A stretch of 64,000 bases of DNA, from positions 812,046-876,045 of the forward strand of contig WBMV01004760.1 in NCBI GenBank assembly GCA_013396655.1. Reading direction: 5' to 3'. A program made the position numbers and the translations under genes. This DNA is from Campylorhamphus procurvoides (lineage: Eukaryota; Chordata; Aves; Passeriformes; Dendrocolaptidae). The notes below the pieces were generated by a model. It had not been told where the DNA came from. It saw only the letters and a program-made list of their open reading frames with translations, and did not search any database. The first letter of the stretch is position 1. Every line of letters begins with the position of its first letter. Shown in pieces: positions 12,483 to 25,000 of this stretch.

Positions 12483-13965
12483 GGTGTTTTCTCAGGCAAT
12501 GAAAAACGAGAACTGAGTATAATGGTTTAATGGTCTAGTGGTTTAGGTTTTTCACAACTTATTGTGGTTAAAGGTGTAGGAAGGTGCAAAACTTCAAGAG
12601 AAGTCTATTTGTATCTGTATTTGTCTAAACAATTTTCTTTATTCAGTAGGTAAGAATTTCTTTCAATTTGTATTAATCTGCTGTATCATCTCAACAATCT
12701 CTGTAAGAACACTGTGATATTTTTGCAGAATGTGTATGGTACTTAAAAAGATTTTCCACAGATTAAGTCTGCAGTTTTGCTGGAATTGAATTTATAATAT
12801 GCATGGAATAATGCGACTACCTCTTAACTGAAATGGTTTAATGAAATTTTAGACTAAGCAGATACTTAATTAGGAAAGTATAATTTGTCTATGCAATATG
12901 TGCTCTGGCCCCTGTCACCCCAAGTCAAAGACTTATGGTTTGGTTTGTTTCCAGCTTTGTTATAAGACATGCTGTAAATGTGTTGTTCTATTTGACATGA
13001 ATAAAATCTCCAAAATATTCTTTGTTCTTTGATGCTTGCTTTTCAGAATAGTTGTGAAATGCAAAATTAGTGCTATCCATAATGACTAATTTGTATTTTG
13101 ATTTAAAAAAAAAAGTAAACATTTCAAATTCCGTCGGAGAGAAGTTTAAGATTCAACAATTTGGAAATAAAATATTGGGCAGTTTGATAGCATTGATATT
13201 TAAAAGAAAGCACACTTGGTTTATCAGGGTATAATTCTAAGCTGTTCTTGGTTCTGTGCTTTCTGATTCAGTCCTAAATGGCATGCTGGTACAGGTTGTA
13301 TGTGGGGGTAACCCCTGTGTCTGTGGGCACACATGTCGCATGTGGCAACAGTGGGAAAGGATATGACTCATTCCAAATATTTTCTAGTTTCTTTTTTTTC
13401 TTTCATGAAAATAAGCAGCCTAAGAAAGAATACACATAAAATGTGTAAAAGGTTTATGGGCTTCCTTAGTGCCGTGTTTTAAGTAATTAGCAAGTTCTGT
13501 TAACTGCAGCTGCATGATATTTTAATAGCAGCTCATGATGTTATTTAAAAGTAACGTAGTTTTCAGCTGTTTGTCAGCATAATTCATCTGTTTTGGGTGT
13601 GGAGAGCAGATCTTGTTTATTTTCTAGGGTTGTATTTATTTCCAGTTTAAGAACAGACATTCCTCTCTCATGCTTTTGTTCAAATGCCAGCATAGTTTAT
13701 CATTCTGTATCAGACCCTTGACAAATAACTTGTTTGCTGTTCCTTTCCAAGGGGAGGATCCCTGCAAAGGCAGTTTAACAGAGCACTATGAGCAGACCTG
13801 TCTTTGTGGGTGGAATAGCCATGACTCTGGTGGAACTGCTGTCCTAAAGTGACAGTTCATGTCATAGACCTCCTTACCCATGGGAAAAAATAATTTAGGT
13901 CCCAGAGCTTTCTGCAAATACCTGTGGGAATACTAAATTTCCTCATATTCACTGTTTAAGAGCTG

Positions 13966-13993
13966 TAAGTATATCTTACAAAAGATATACTTA
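13966..13993. repeat. 12-bp perfect inverted repeat, 4-nt loop
   Basis: TAAGTATATCTT (13966-13977), loop ACAA, then AAGATATACTTA (13982-13993). This is the cleanest short hairpin I found in the window. The stem is AT-rich and not followed by a T-run, and nothing around it suggests a transcript. Confidence 0.9.
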
Positions 13994-16900
13994 GTAAAAA
14001 TAATGGATGAATGTCTCTACTGTGCACAGGCTTGAGAGCAAACAGCTTGATTTGGCTGTGTGAGCACAGGAGTTTGCATTCTCCGCTCACATTGCTCAGG
14101 TAGAACTGAGCTACTTAGCACTGGTATTTAACCAGACAAAAACTGGATTTAGTTCTCAGAATTCTTCTTGAGGAGTAAAAGTTATGACATGAACTATTTT
14201 CAAGGCCTTTATTCTTATTTTCTGACTATGAGCAGAGCAGCAGTTAAAAGTTACTTGATTGTCAGATAGCTCTGTAGTACTGCCTGTCACATAAACTAAA
14301 GTCCTGGATCTGCTAAGGAAATCAAAATTTTTGATAATTAGGTTATTTCCTGTTTCTACTTACAATGAATACTAACAATCAAAGGGCTGATGCAGTAAAA
14401 TGTTGTAGATGTTTCTCTTTAAAAAGTGTGGACATGAGAATTAGTTATGTTGTTATAACTTGCTGTATGTTATTGCTTTTAGAATCAACTTTATGATGCT
14501 ATAGTTTTGGAGAGAAAGGAATAGTGCCTGTGATTGAGTTTTGGAAAATTTTAATAATTTCTATTGCTATTTGAATAAAACACAAGATTTGTCTTGGATG
14601 CAGGTGGCTCAAGGCCAAGTGAATTTAATATCTCAATTAGGAATCCAATGAAAAGAGGTGTCTTGAACGTTGCATTACTCTTTAAAAGTGCCGTTGTTAA
14701 TATGAGTAGAAAATTCAAGTGTTTGCAATAACGCCATTTCTATGCAGAGTAGTAAAGCTCTAGGCATAAACTCATAGACACAAACCCTGCAGAGTGCTCT
14801 GTCCTGTTTTTTGACAATGCCTGTAGGAAAGAAGTGATAAAGGTCCTGAAGAGCTGTTTGCCACCAGGAATGGTGGGTGGGCAGCTCACTGTCCTTGTGT
14901 TCTGTGGCTGCACCATGAGACAGGACGGGTCAGCCTTTGTGTGGTAGTAGCAGAGTGAATGAGTGGTCAAACTGGTGAACTCACCACATCCTGTTGGAAT
15001 TGATCTGGAGATCAGATACATGGAATGGCAATGAGATAGAGATTTTATCTCCTTGCAGGAAGGAGCTGATTTCACTCTCCTTAATGTAAGGTCTCTTATA
15101 ACAGCCCAGAATTCATGGGATTAGAGATTTTACCATTCGGAGGGAATGGTAAACCCTCAAACCTCTCAGTCAGTTGAGTGCATATTAAAAAACAAACAAC
15201 AAAATTAATCTGAGCATATGTCTATCTATCTTCCTTAGTAAAGCTTCTCTGTATTTGACTTTTTACTGCAGACATCTATAGAAAACTTAATTGTGAACAT
15301 GAAAAGACCAGGAGACTCAATGAGAATGAACATGAAGGATATATTTTATGTTGAAGAGGAAAATGGGATTTTTAGCAACAATTTAATTTAAAAGTATTTC
15401 AACCACAAGAATGTGGGTTTCCAGAAAAAAAAAGCCCCTTCACCTTACTGTTTTATACTTTGTTTATATGCCATAATTTTTAGTTATACCGTTTAAATTA
15501 TGTAAACTGTGGATGCAGCTGTTCCATTGCAACATGAAACATGTTTATGAACCAAAGCACATTTATGTCCTTTTACAGTCTCAAAGACACACTTAATTTG
15601 GTTGCAAAAACTTCTATACAAAGTGTACAATGATTTTTAAAATTGACTGTCAAGAGACAAATGGAATCGTTAATTAACACTTATTCCATTAGTGTAAGAT
15701 AAATGATATGCTTATGAATTGGAGTTGTTTTTTCTCTAAGAGGATTTTTCCTCTACAAAATGTATACCAAAATGTTTAGCTTCTGAACTTGTTTTGTTCC
15801 AAGACTAATTGTTATGATTGATTTATGCAATCAAAGCTTTTTCCTGAGGCCATAGGGTGGTACTCTGCCTCAGTAAGGATAGTGCAGAAAAGTCCTCTAA
15901 TTATGTTTAAAAAGTTGTAAGTTAAAAATCAGGCAAGTCCTTTTAAAGTTTACCCCTTCAGTGCTCAACTTCTGCACAGGAGTGACATGAACTGATGGTG
16001 GAGATGTGGAGTGGCAGGATGACAGAGTGCTGTAAGGTTATAAAGAGCTAGTTACTCATAAAGGAACAGGCAAGGTGCTCACAGAAATCTCTCTGGCCAG
16101 CCAATTGAGTAGCAAATGTAGCTGCATGCCTTGAGTCTTGTCAGAAACAGGATCTCGTTCGCTCTCCTCACATTTACAAAGCTAAGAAAAGAAAGAAAAT
16201 CAGAGGTGATGATAAGTTTTAAGAATAAAGCCTATATAGCAGTCTGTCATGGGTAACTGAAGCCGTGTGACCTTCAGAAAATATGTTTTGTGGCACAGCT
16301 GGGAGTGCAGGTAGAACACAAGTGCTTGTTTTCCTTTTCCAGTTCCTAGCGCTGAAGTGCAGCAGCCACTGGAAAAACAATCGGGACTTTGCCATAAACT
16401 GCCCATGTGTATCTGCAAGAGAAATCAACACAAAACCTGTTTGGACAGTACTGTAGAGTCCATTCTTTGTCAGGTGAAGTAAATCAGATGTTTGAAAAGA
16501 TGCTTAGGAGTGTTTGGACACATTTATATCCCTAAAATGGGGTTACCTTCACACCTGAAACAAAGAATGACTGAAGCTTGTGCCATGTCCAGTGCTTTTG
16601 AAAATCGAATCATAAGGCTAGTCTGCTAAATTTGGATTTAAGAAAAGAACCTAAAGTCTGTAATGTTAAAATTTTGCCTTGGTAGACACTGTGGAGGAAT
16701 TGTTCAGGAGGCATCAGTGTCATTCAGTAAAAAACTCCTTCAAAGCAGAAACTTCTATAGCATGGGCAAAAGAGTATTGCTCTGTGCACCTCTAACTACT
16801 GGATGGGTTTTAAATGCTCCAGGGAGGAGGAGGCTGTTTTAAAACAAATGTGGTGCCTCGCTTTGTCTTTGCTGAGATGTGGGAACAGTTCCCTTTCAAG

Positions 16901-17539
16901 ATGTCCTTACTAATAGCAGTATAAAGCACACAAAATTTGGCCATGTTGCTAAATAAGGATTTGGTTAAAGACATTAACTATTAGCTATTGTTCTGCTTTT
17001 TGTTTTCATTATTTCAAGTTATGATTTTTGTAAATAATTTTATTTTTTTTTAATGTTTGGATATTCTGTTTAGCCTGTTTTGGAAAAAACATGTTAACTT
17101 TGAAATGAGCCTCAGTAGCATGCAAAGCAATGGAAAAACAAGGATCATGACTGTTTGCAGTGTTCATTTTAATTTTCTCATAGAGGGTATGAATACCAGC
17201 TCTATGCTTAATTAGCTAAATGGGTGTTGCTACATTGACTGGAGCCCAAGGGCATTCTGGATTTGTGAATTTTTAGGCTTGATTGTTGATTTACTGCAAC
17301 TTAGTTTTTACTAAACAAAAGGAGGAACCTCCTAAGGCTCTGAATTCTACCAAAGTGAGCCAAGCCAGTTAAACAGTTTTATTTTAAACCAGATTTTTTT
17401 TTACTAAAGTGAGAAAGTTATTCACTTGAACAGTATTGCTGGAAGACTGGAATAGGTAATAGTCTTGTAAGGGAGAAGGGTAAACAGCTGGAGTCCTTCA
17501 ACAGCATATGTGAATGTAGATGAGGGTATCAGTGCCCAG
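13994..17539. other. Noncoding sequence without recognisable gene
   Basis: The best frame is 111 codons on the minus strand (14740-15075), in a locally GC-richer block (14750-15110); it has no recognisable domain and no obvious splice-site framing. The rest is AT-rich. An inverted repeat at 15129-15153 is listed separately. Confidence 0.6.
15129..15153. repeat. 10-bp perfect inverted repeat, 5-nt loop
   Basis: TTTACCATTC (15129-15138), loop GGAGG, GAATGGTAAA (15144-15153), exact reverse complements. It lies at the right edge of the GC-richer block 14750-15110. Confidence 0.85.
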
Positions 17540-17810
17540 CCCTGGGCAGAGCTCTGCAAACAACTGTGCCAGCCCAGGACGTTGTTACCACCCACCACTA
17601 TCTGCTTAGGACTATTTCTCTGCTGGAGATTGTTACCCTCCCAGATCTATCAACAATCAATCCCTTATCAGCTGCAGGCAAACTGAGCCAGGTTGGCATA
17701 AACAGTGATGAGCACTCATTCATCAGGCCAGCCTGTTTAGCCTTGTGTCCTGTGGATAAGAGAACACATGAATTAGTGGTAACATCCAGCTGAAGGCTGG
17801 GGAAGGAAGA
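17540..17810. promoter_or_regulatory. Candidate regulatory segment with GATA-type cores
   Basis: Locally GC-richer than its flanks and free of simple repeats. It contains a CTTATCAG core near 17664 and a GTGGATAAG core near 17752, both compatible with GATA factors, plus CAGCTG near 17790 and an ACAATCAAT stretch near 17652. An open frame of 75 codons (17566-17793) overlaps it but is unrecognised. Function is inferred from motif content only. Confidence 0.2.
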
Positions 17811-20800
17811 GCAGCTAGTGACATGAACATCTTCAAGTGGAAAAGCTTAGTCTGGAAGAGAATTATATCCATAAGTTAAAAACAAAAAGACTCTTACTGA
17901 AATGGCTTTATCTTCAAAGGCTCTAGCACCAATTTAGGTAATCAGGTTATTAAATTAATCCAGTGCAGTTTTCTAGTTTAATCAGAATCAGAACCTCTTT
18001 GTTCATTTTGCAGATAGACTTATTTCTACCAGATGCAAGCATGGAGATCAGTAATAAATTATATTTCCATGGAGTTATAATTTTGGATAGTTATTCTGTG
18101 TTGAATTTTAGGAACACCAGTTCTTCTGACTGTGCTTTTACTGGGATTTTTTGATAGATCCTGCAACAGGCTTTTCTGAGCCAATTATATTATCACACCT
18201 TGAAATGCATTAGGTGATAAATCTCAAAGAAAGCTGCAAGCTTACAAATGGCTACTGTTCCCTAAGGTGGCTGAGGCCTAAATGTATGTTTGGTGGAGCC
18301 ATCAGAGCACAGTCACATTCCTTGTGTGGTGTTTTACATCTGCTGACCTGGCCTGCACAAGAGCTCATCATGAGGATTCAGTTTAGTTCGGAGCGTGGAT
18401 GGGATCGAGTGTAAACACTGAGGTAAGGTTTTAATGACTTAGGAATTCTGTTAGCTAGGATGATTTTGATTATGGCAGTTGAGAGGCTTTAGGTCTGACT
18501 TAGGTTGGTTCTGTAGCCTCATAGGATTTATACCTGTGTAAGTAATAACAGATCCTAACATTCTGATTGAATTGTGTTCAAGCCTTTTGCATGGAAAGTG
18601 CTCTAAGATTGTCCTTTGTGTGTTTTCAAGTAATCGAGTATTATATCTTACCTGCATTAATTGTAGAGTGAAAAGATGATAAAGGTGAACAGCTTTACTC
18701 CTTTTGCAAAAAAAAAATAAATTTTTTTTAATAGCTCCTACTCCACTGTTGTGCTTGCCTCCAATGTCATACTGCTGAAAGAATTTTTCTACCAAGTCTC
18801 TAAATTTTCTTCTGTCCTTACTCTATGCTACAGCTGTGATTTAAATCTGTGGTTAGATTTAATGAAAACATAACTCCTTATCCACCCTATTTAACGTACC
18901 CACACTCCTACTCTGTCTGAGGCTGACAAAATTATTGAGACATTTCCATAGATCCTGCAGCACCCATTTGTAAAATATTTATGGATAGTAGGTAATTCTT
19001 TTAAAAACTTATAAAACTGCTTCGAATTTGCTAGCTGTTTTTTCACCAGATTTCTTTACCAAACCACATTCAGCTTTTATTCCATCTATTACACAATTCA
19101 TCTTCTAAGAGTACTTTTTCTTCATTTGCAAATTTGCTTAATTTCTAAAGTCCGTGGCAGAAATTTTAATAAGAAACTGTTTATTCTTAGCTATTTTATA
19201 ATTGAAATGAACTATTTTACAGTTGCAGTGTTGCAAATCAGTTTGTCTTGAGGCTTGTAATCTATTTCCAGTGTGTTATTGATAGATGGGAAAATATTTA
19301 GAACATGGATTGCCAGTCATTTTAAGGAAAATTAATAATGCTCAAAAATATCTACTTGTAGTAATAGTCTTAGAATTGAACCTGTGAGCCAGAAGAGCAT
19401 GCAAGAGGGAAAAGGGTTCATTCTCAAGAGTGTTAATTCTTTTTTTTTTTTTACAGTTACATCTGTTTTACTTAATAAGTTCCCTCATTTTCAATTAGAA
19501 GAAGGTAAGGCTAGTTCAAAAATTGCAGTGTCTTAGAGCACCTTTTCTTCAGGTTTTGTAGGAAAGAGAGGTCTCCCTATGAAAACTGCTCAAGTTGTGT
19601 GTGAATCCTCCACAGATACAGTCTTAGTGCTTGAAGGAAGTTGGAAAAGTTTTATCTGGAAATGATCCTTCGGTATAAGAATTAGAAGCAAAATACCCTT
19701 TCTTTCTCTCTTGAAAGCAGCATAGCTTCTAAGGATGTATTTCAAGACAAGCTGAGTGAGAAAACCCTGCCTTAGTTACAGAAAAAAGATACTTTACAGA
19801 CTAAAAACATGAGCTCTCTATTTGACTGCTGTTAGCACCAGGACAAAATGAACACTGGCAACTGTACTTTTAGCAATGCACTCTGTTTTTCCTGGGGGAT
19901 TGATAGGTTTAAATGCCCTGATTCTCTCCTTGAGTCTGTCTGTCAAACTTTGATCTGATGTTGAAGTGTTCAAAAGCTGCATGAGTTGCAGGGTTTCAGC
20001 AAACTTGATCTTACAGGTTTAACTTAAATACTGTTTCCATTTTGAAGTCTGTCATATGGGTGTACCACAAAGAGTGTTTGGTTTTAGCCCTGATGTCTTG
20101 GGTGGTGGTATGCAGCAAGTAACAGAATACTTGGAATAAAGAAAAATCCTGAAATGAATCCCTCCAGCTATGGGCCAGTTGAGAGCGAGAGAGACAGGAT
20201 GTAAAGTAAAACCAGTATGTCTCCCTTTGATCAAAGGATAGATTCCCCACCACCACCCAGCAGGTGATTAACACATAAGTACATTTTCCCCTCAGTGGGC
20301 GGATGGACAAAGCTGAGTATCTGCTCAGCACCCATAAAGCAAACTTCAGTGGATATACTGATGTGAGAAATATTTCCAATGCTGTCTTTGTGCTTTCAGC
20401 TTCATGATGTTACGTGATCTGATGCACACAAGTGCTACTAAACTGGCTGAATAGGAACTTCTCTAAAGGAAGAATTGCTGAGCGCCTTCTGAAACTGCAT
20501 TTTTGTTTTCAGAAAAAAAACAAAAACCCTTTTCCACATGTAAATGGTTATATATTTTTCACTTGTGTATGCTTTCCGTATTTGGAGAAATTTATTAATA
20601 GTCAACTGCACTCTGAATTTGGGTTATGGTGAAACAGTCCTGCAGGTGTGGTGGGCCATGGTTTTCTACAAAAAAGCTGCTCAGAAACAGACTGGACCAG
20701 CTGGAAGGTCTGTAAGCCACAACCTGCTTTTACTTCAAAAGTAATGACAGTGGATGTTTCAATTGTTTTCTAGAACTGTAATACTGGGTTTAGAAATCTT

Positions 20801-21469
20801 TATTTTCTCATGCTTTCTTCGTATTTGTCTATTACCTGTCAAATATGTGTTTGTTGAAGAGGAAGAGCACAAAGCTTCTGAAGAACACAACTCCTGAAGC
20901 TTTTACAGTGCAGTTAACACCTGAATGTCAGTAAACTCTGTCATTGTCCCATTCACTTCTTTGAGGACAAAATTTCACATCCGAACTTTTGGAGAGAACG
21001 TTGGCTTTGCTGGTCTCATTTCCATGGCTTTGACTGGCTTTCCAGTACAAATCAGAATACAATGACCAAAATCTAAGTATAGGACACCTCTGCTGTATTT
21101 CACTACTAGTATGATGGAAAAATCTCATTAGTGAGTGTTGAGGCAGCTTGAGTTGCCTGATGGAACATAAATGTTATTTACATATTGTTTTTCTATGTTC
21201 TTCCCACAAAAGGTGGGTAGAAAGTGCAGAGTTTGCAAAAACCGAATATTCTCTTATCAAATGTTTCAAAGACTAAGGATCAGGTAGTTCCAATAGTGTT
21301 GTTTTTAAATGATTACAGATAAAGACTTTGCAGCAAGAAAAAAGCAGGTGCTGAGATGCAGAACAATTTATTCTGTGTTTGGGTTTGTTGTTGGTTTTTT
21401 TTTTTTTCTTTTTATTAATAGCAGAAAAGCAGCTTTCTTCTCCGATGCCTTGTTTTCTATTGCTTTATG
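17811..21469. other. Noncoding sequence without recognisable gene
   Basis: AT-rich, with many poly-T and poly-A runs of 8-13 bases (for example near 18708, 19440 and 21397). The longest frames (122 codons at 20011-20379 and 114 codons at 18451-18795, both minus) show no recognisable motif and overlap other frames. No repeat family recognised. Confidence 0.65.
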
Positions 21470-22060
21470 ATTTTAGGTAACTCCTCCACCTTTTGTGCCA
21501 TTCTGCTCCCGTCATGGTGCAGCTCCACAAAGCCCCGCCGGGTACCCCGATGTGCAGCCCCGGCTGCCAATCACTCTCTGCCGGAGCAGAAAGGCCCTGG
21601 CCCGCCTGGCCTCGGGGGGAATTCTTGTTTGCATTTCCTTTACAGCAAGCCTGCGGTTGTTATTGCACCTGCTGGTGTTCAGTGTCACTGACCTCTCACC
21701 TAATGTACGATCAGGTGCTCTTTTTTAACAGCCAATCTGGCATTCAGCCCACTCAAATTAGGTTCATTTGTCATGTACTCCTACCTGCCAGCGAGCAAAC
21801 TGGGGGAAAAGAGGTCAAAGTAGGGATTTTTCAAACGTAAATGTTTCCTGCAAGCTGCTGTTGGAACTCCGAGCTGTCATTCAAAGCGCGTGTCGCTGCC
21901 TGCCCGCTGGCTTAGCAAGCTAATTGTCTTTCACAAGGACTTGCCTTTCTCAGTGTCTTTGCAAGTTTTGTCTGAAGTCGTTGTATGCATGTTCGTGTTG
22001 CCAAGTATTGTTGTGAGCAATAAATAAATCACTTGGCTGTATTTAAAGCATATTTTGCCC
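21470..22060. promoter_or_regulatory. CpG- and GC-richer island, candidate enhancer or promoter
   Basis: Between about 21510 and 21990 there are roughly twenty CpG dinucleotides, with the densest part at 21530-21625, whereas neighbouring kilobases are nearly CpG-free. The island carries E-boxes CACCTG (21666-21671) and CAGGTG (21712-21717), an extended nuclear-receptor-like half-site GAGGTCAAAG (21811-21820), and a second CpG cluster with GCGCG near 21888. All three plus-strand frames are open for 70-115 codons, the usual by-product of low stop density in GC-rich DNA; none looks like a real protein. It could be a distal enhancer, a noncoding-RNA promoter, or a first exon of a distant gene. 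Confidence 0.4.
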
Positions 22061-25000
22061 AGATGCTGCTTTGAAATACTGGATTAAAATAGAAAAAAAA
22101 AAGTTTTAAACCACTTACAGGAAGTGGGATCATGAAAAAAGTTGGTTTCGTTTCCAAGTCTTGTTACAAGCAGTGCTTTTGTATTTGGGATGTGTACAAA
22201 CTTATATTACAATATGATACTGAATCTGCATTTTAAATTTCCCCCCCTTTATTTATTCTTTTGTTTTGTTTTGGTTCTGCTTTTTTGTTTGTTTTGGTTT
22301 AGTTTGTTTTTGTTTGGGTCTTTTTTTGCTAATTTAGTCACATTGACCCTTGTATGAGTAAGATGCAGATTCTGGTAGTAGATAATGTTATTTCTTTTAA
22401 TCCTGAAGAATTGTGTGGATTCTGTCAAATTGCTACATGTTTCAATACCTCTGATAACTCTGCAGCTTGTGTAAGGTGTGATCCTTGAATCGAGATTATT
22501 GCCATAAGACACAGCTATCCCCAGTAAGTGACATGGAGCAAGATGAGGTGGCAGGAAATGTCCTTTCTGCCTTGTAGTATAATAATTTTACTTTTGCCAT
22601 TCTTATAAAGGAACTGAAAATCCATCAAATAACTATACAGTTGTACTTGGGTCAAAATTTAGCAATATTGTCTAAACGATATGCTTTTCTTTTGCTTTTT
22701 TGTTGCCACTCTCAGTAATGAGGAGGGAAGATTTGGATTGATGAGTTGGGAGTGGGAAGAGATTGTTATGAAGCTGGGAATTGGCTTTCTGGGACTACTG
22801 ATTGAGCATAAGAGGTTCCTTCAAACTTATGATTGTTTTATGTGTTTGAGAGAGAGACAGACCTGCTGTCCTGTGTGAATTTTCAGGCAGGGGGAGGTAG
22901 GAGGGTGCTGAAGATCCTGGCTGGTTTGAGCACCAGGGTGGGGTATAGTTTGTTTTGGCAGGATTGAACTTCAATTTTTAGCTGGAATGAAGAGGTGGAT
23001 GGCAAAACAGGTTATTTGGGTTCTGTGCAATGAAAGTGGAAGGTAACTTGTATGCTAAGAGTTAGCTTTAGGGATAGAATTAGGATATGGGGAGAACAAA
23101 GGACTGAGAAATATTAAAATAGTCATAATTGCTTTACACTCTTTAAGCTATTCTGTGGTTGATTTTTTCCATCATTCTTTTGAGGTTCCCTTGTTTCTAT
23201 TTTCTCTTATTTCCTTTTTCTCATATCTCTACATGTTAATATTTAGATAATCTCGCTTGAAAACATAATTTATTTACTATGTCTTTGCTGTCGTTCGTAA
23301 TCTGCATTCCTACTCCAGATCCAACTAATTTGCACTATTGAAATCCTCAAACATCTAGTTATTTAATCAGAGGAATATGTCTAAAATAGATAATCTACCT
23401 TTTGCTTCTGGTTACTTGCCTTCATAATCTGACTTTTCTAATAGTATGTTTCAATTAGTTTGCTTAGATTCCCCAAATAGTCAAACTACCATGAAGTGTA
23501 ATGTACTTATGGGCAGCACACAGCTGAAACCTCAAAGCAAGAAAGTAGAAGTAGGTGATGCCTCAAAAACAAAGGAAAAGAAAGTTTTCCTTCTACCTTT
23601 GGTTGTCTGTGTAGTACCAAAGCAGCTTTTGTTTTGATGGTGTTTACTTTAGGCTATGAATGTGAAAAGCCCCTTTAGAAACTGGCTTCCAGAATAGAAA
23701 CCTGTTGTTTTATTCATTGCTAAAGGTGGTAACTAGCATATATAAACTGTTTGCTACTCTAGACGAGTCACAACCCAATAGTTTTAATACAAAGTAAACT
23801 GCCTGGGATTTAGGATGGATGGAAATGTAGCATGCACATCATTTTATCAGCCCACAGAAGAACTTTCTGATAGATTCTTCTCAATGAGTTAGATGATTTT
23901 TGTATTTGCTACATTGCTACAATAAAGCATATCCGAAACTATGTAAGTAGCAAGAGATAGTCATAACTGTCACAGTGAGGTAAATTACCTTCAATATATG
24001 CAGAATGGAGTATAGAAAAAAGGTATCTGAAGAACAGGTTAAATCTTAAGGAAAAAAAACCACAATAAATTATTAAATGAATAGTATTGTAACTGGTATT
24101 ATTTGTTTTGGATAATTTTGTTTGCTTTTGTGAGTCAGCAATATCACATGAGCAGTGAGAAAACTTTTCTTCTTTCACATGACCTTCTGTCGTTTCTTGC
24201 AAAAGCCCTGCTCCCTCAGGAAAGGCTGAAAAGTTGCTCTGTTGTTCAAAGCTAATTGAAGTTACACTGGGAAAAAACATTTTATCTGACTTTTCCTAGT
24301 TAGATATCTACATTAAATAAGACAATACAAAACAAAAGCAGGCTGCATTTGGGCTTTGAATTTGGTTTAAGAAGTATCCATTAATGGATGGAGAATCTGG
24401 ACATATATGATGGATTTAGAAATATATGTGTACAGTGCAGTTAGATATAGAATGTAAAATATAATAAAATATATGATGTTATCAATTCCTTGATCTGATG
24501 TTCTGAGATGAGGAACAAGTATTCAGTTCATATTACATATCAAATCATATATATAGTATTATTTTTCATTTTTGAATTGGGGGAAGTACTATTTTTTATT
24601 CTACACGACTTAGTATTTCTCAAATCTCTCTGATTAAGGAGACAGTCTCAATAATTGAAGTACAAAATTATGCAGGGCCAGGAACTTCTAAAGAAATTTT
24701 CACTTTGTCATTTAAACAGTTTTTAAAATAAAACCCTCCAACTTTTCAAAGTTAATAATACCCTGCCGTCTGTTTCCTAGTTGGTGTGAGGTCAAATCAA
24801 GAGTTTGAAAAGTCTTTCCAGTATCTCACAAATTCTAAAGAATTTCCAGGAGCTAAGGAGGAATCAGAAAATGTGTAGAGAGTTATATGGAAGACGAAGT
24901 CAGTTACATTTTCCCTCAGTGTGGATGGATCATCAACACTGTGCCTTCCTTTTAAAAGAGCCAGGGATTTGTCTGCCAGTCATCTTTTGTACAAAGACAG

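Larger units (their letters stand above)
8746..13965. other. Noncoding sequence without recognisable gene
   Basis: Strongly AT-rich. All frames are below 85 codons and unrecognised. Notable local texture: an AT-rich patch built of ATTATT/TAATAA units at 11765-11870, and a 20-bp-period repeat at 12451-12482. No repeat family recognised otherwise. Confidence 0.65.

Noticed and set aside
20011..20379. 122-codon minus frame
   Set aside because: Unrecognised, overlaps a second frame, and has no coding-like features.
21493..21840. 115-codon frame through the CpG island
   Set aside because: All three plus frames are open there; Cys/Pro/Ala-rich translations look like GC-content artefacts.
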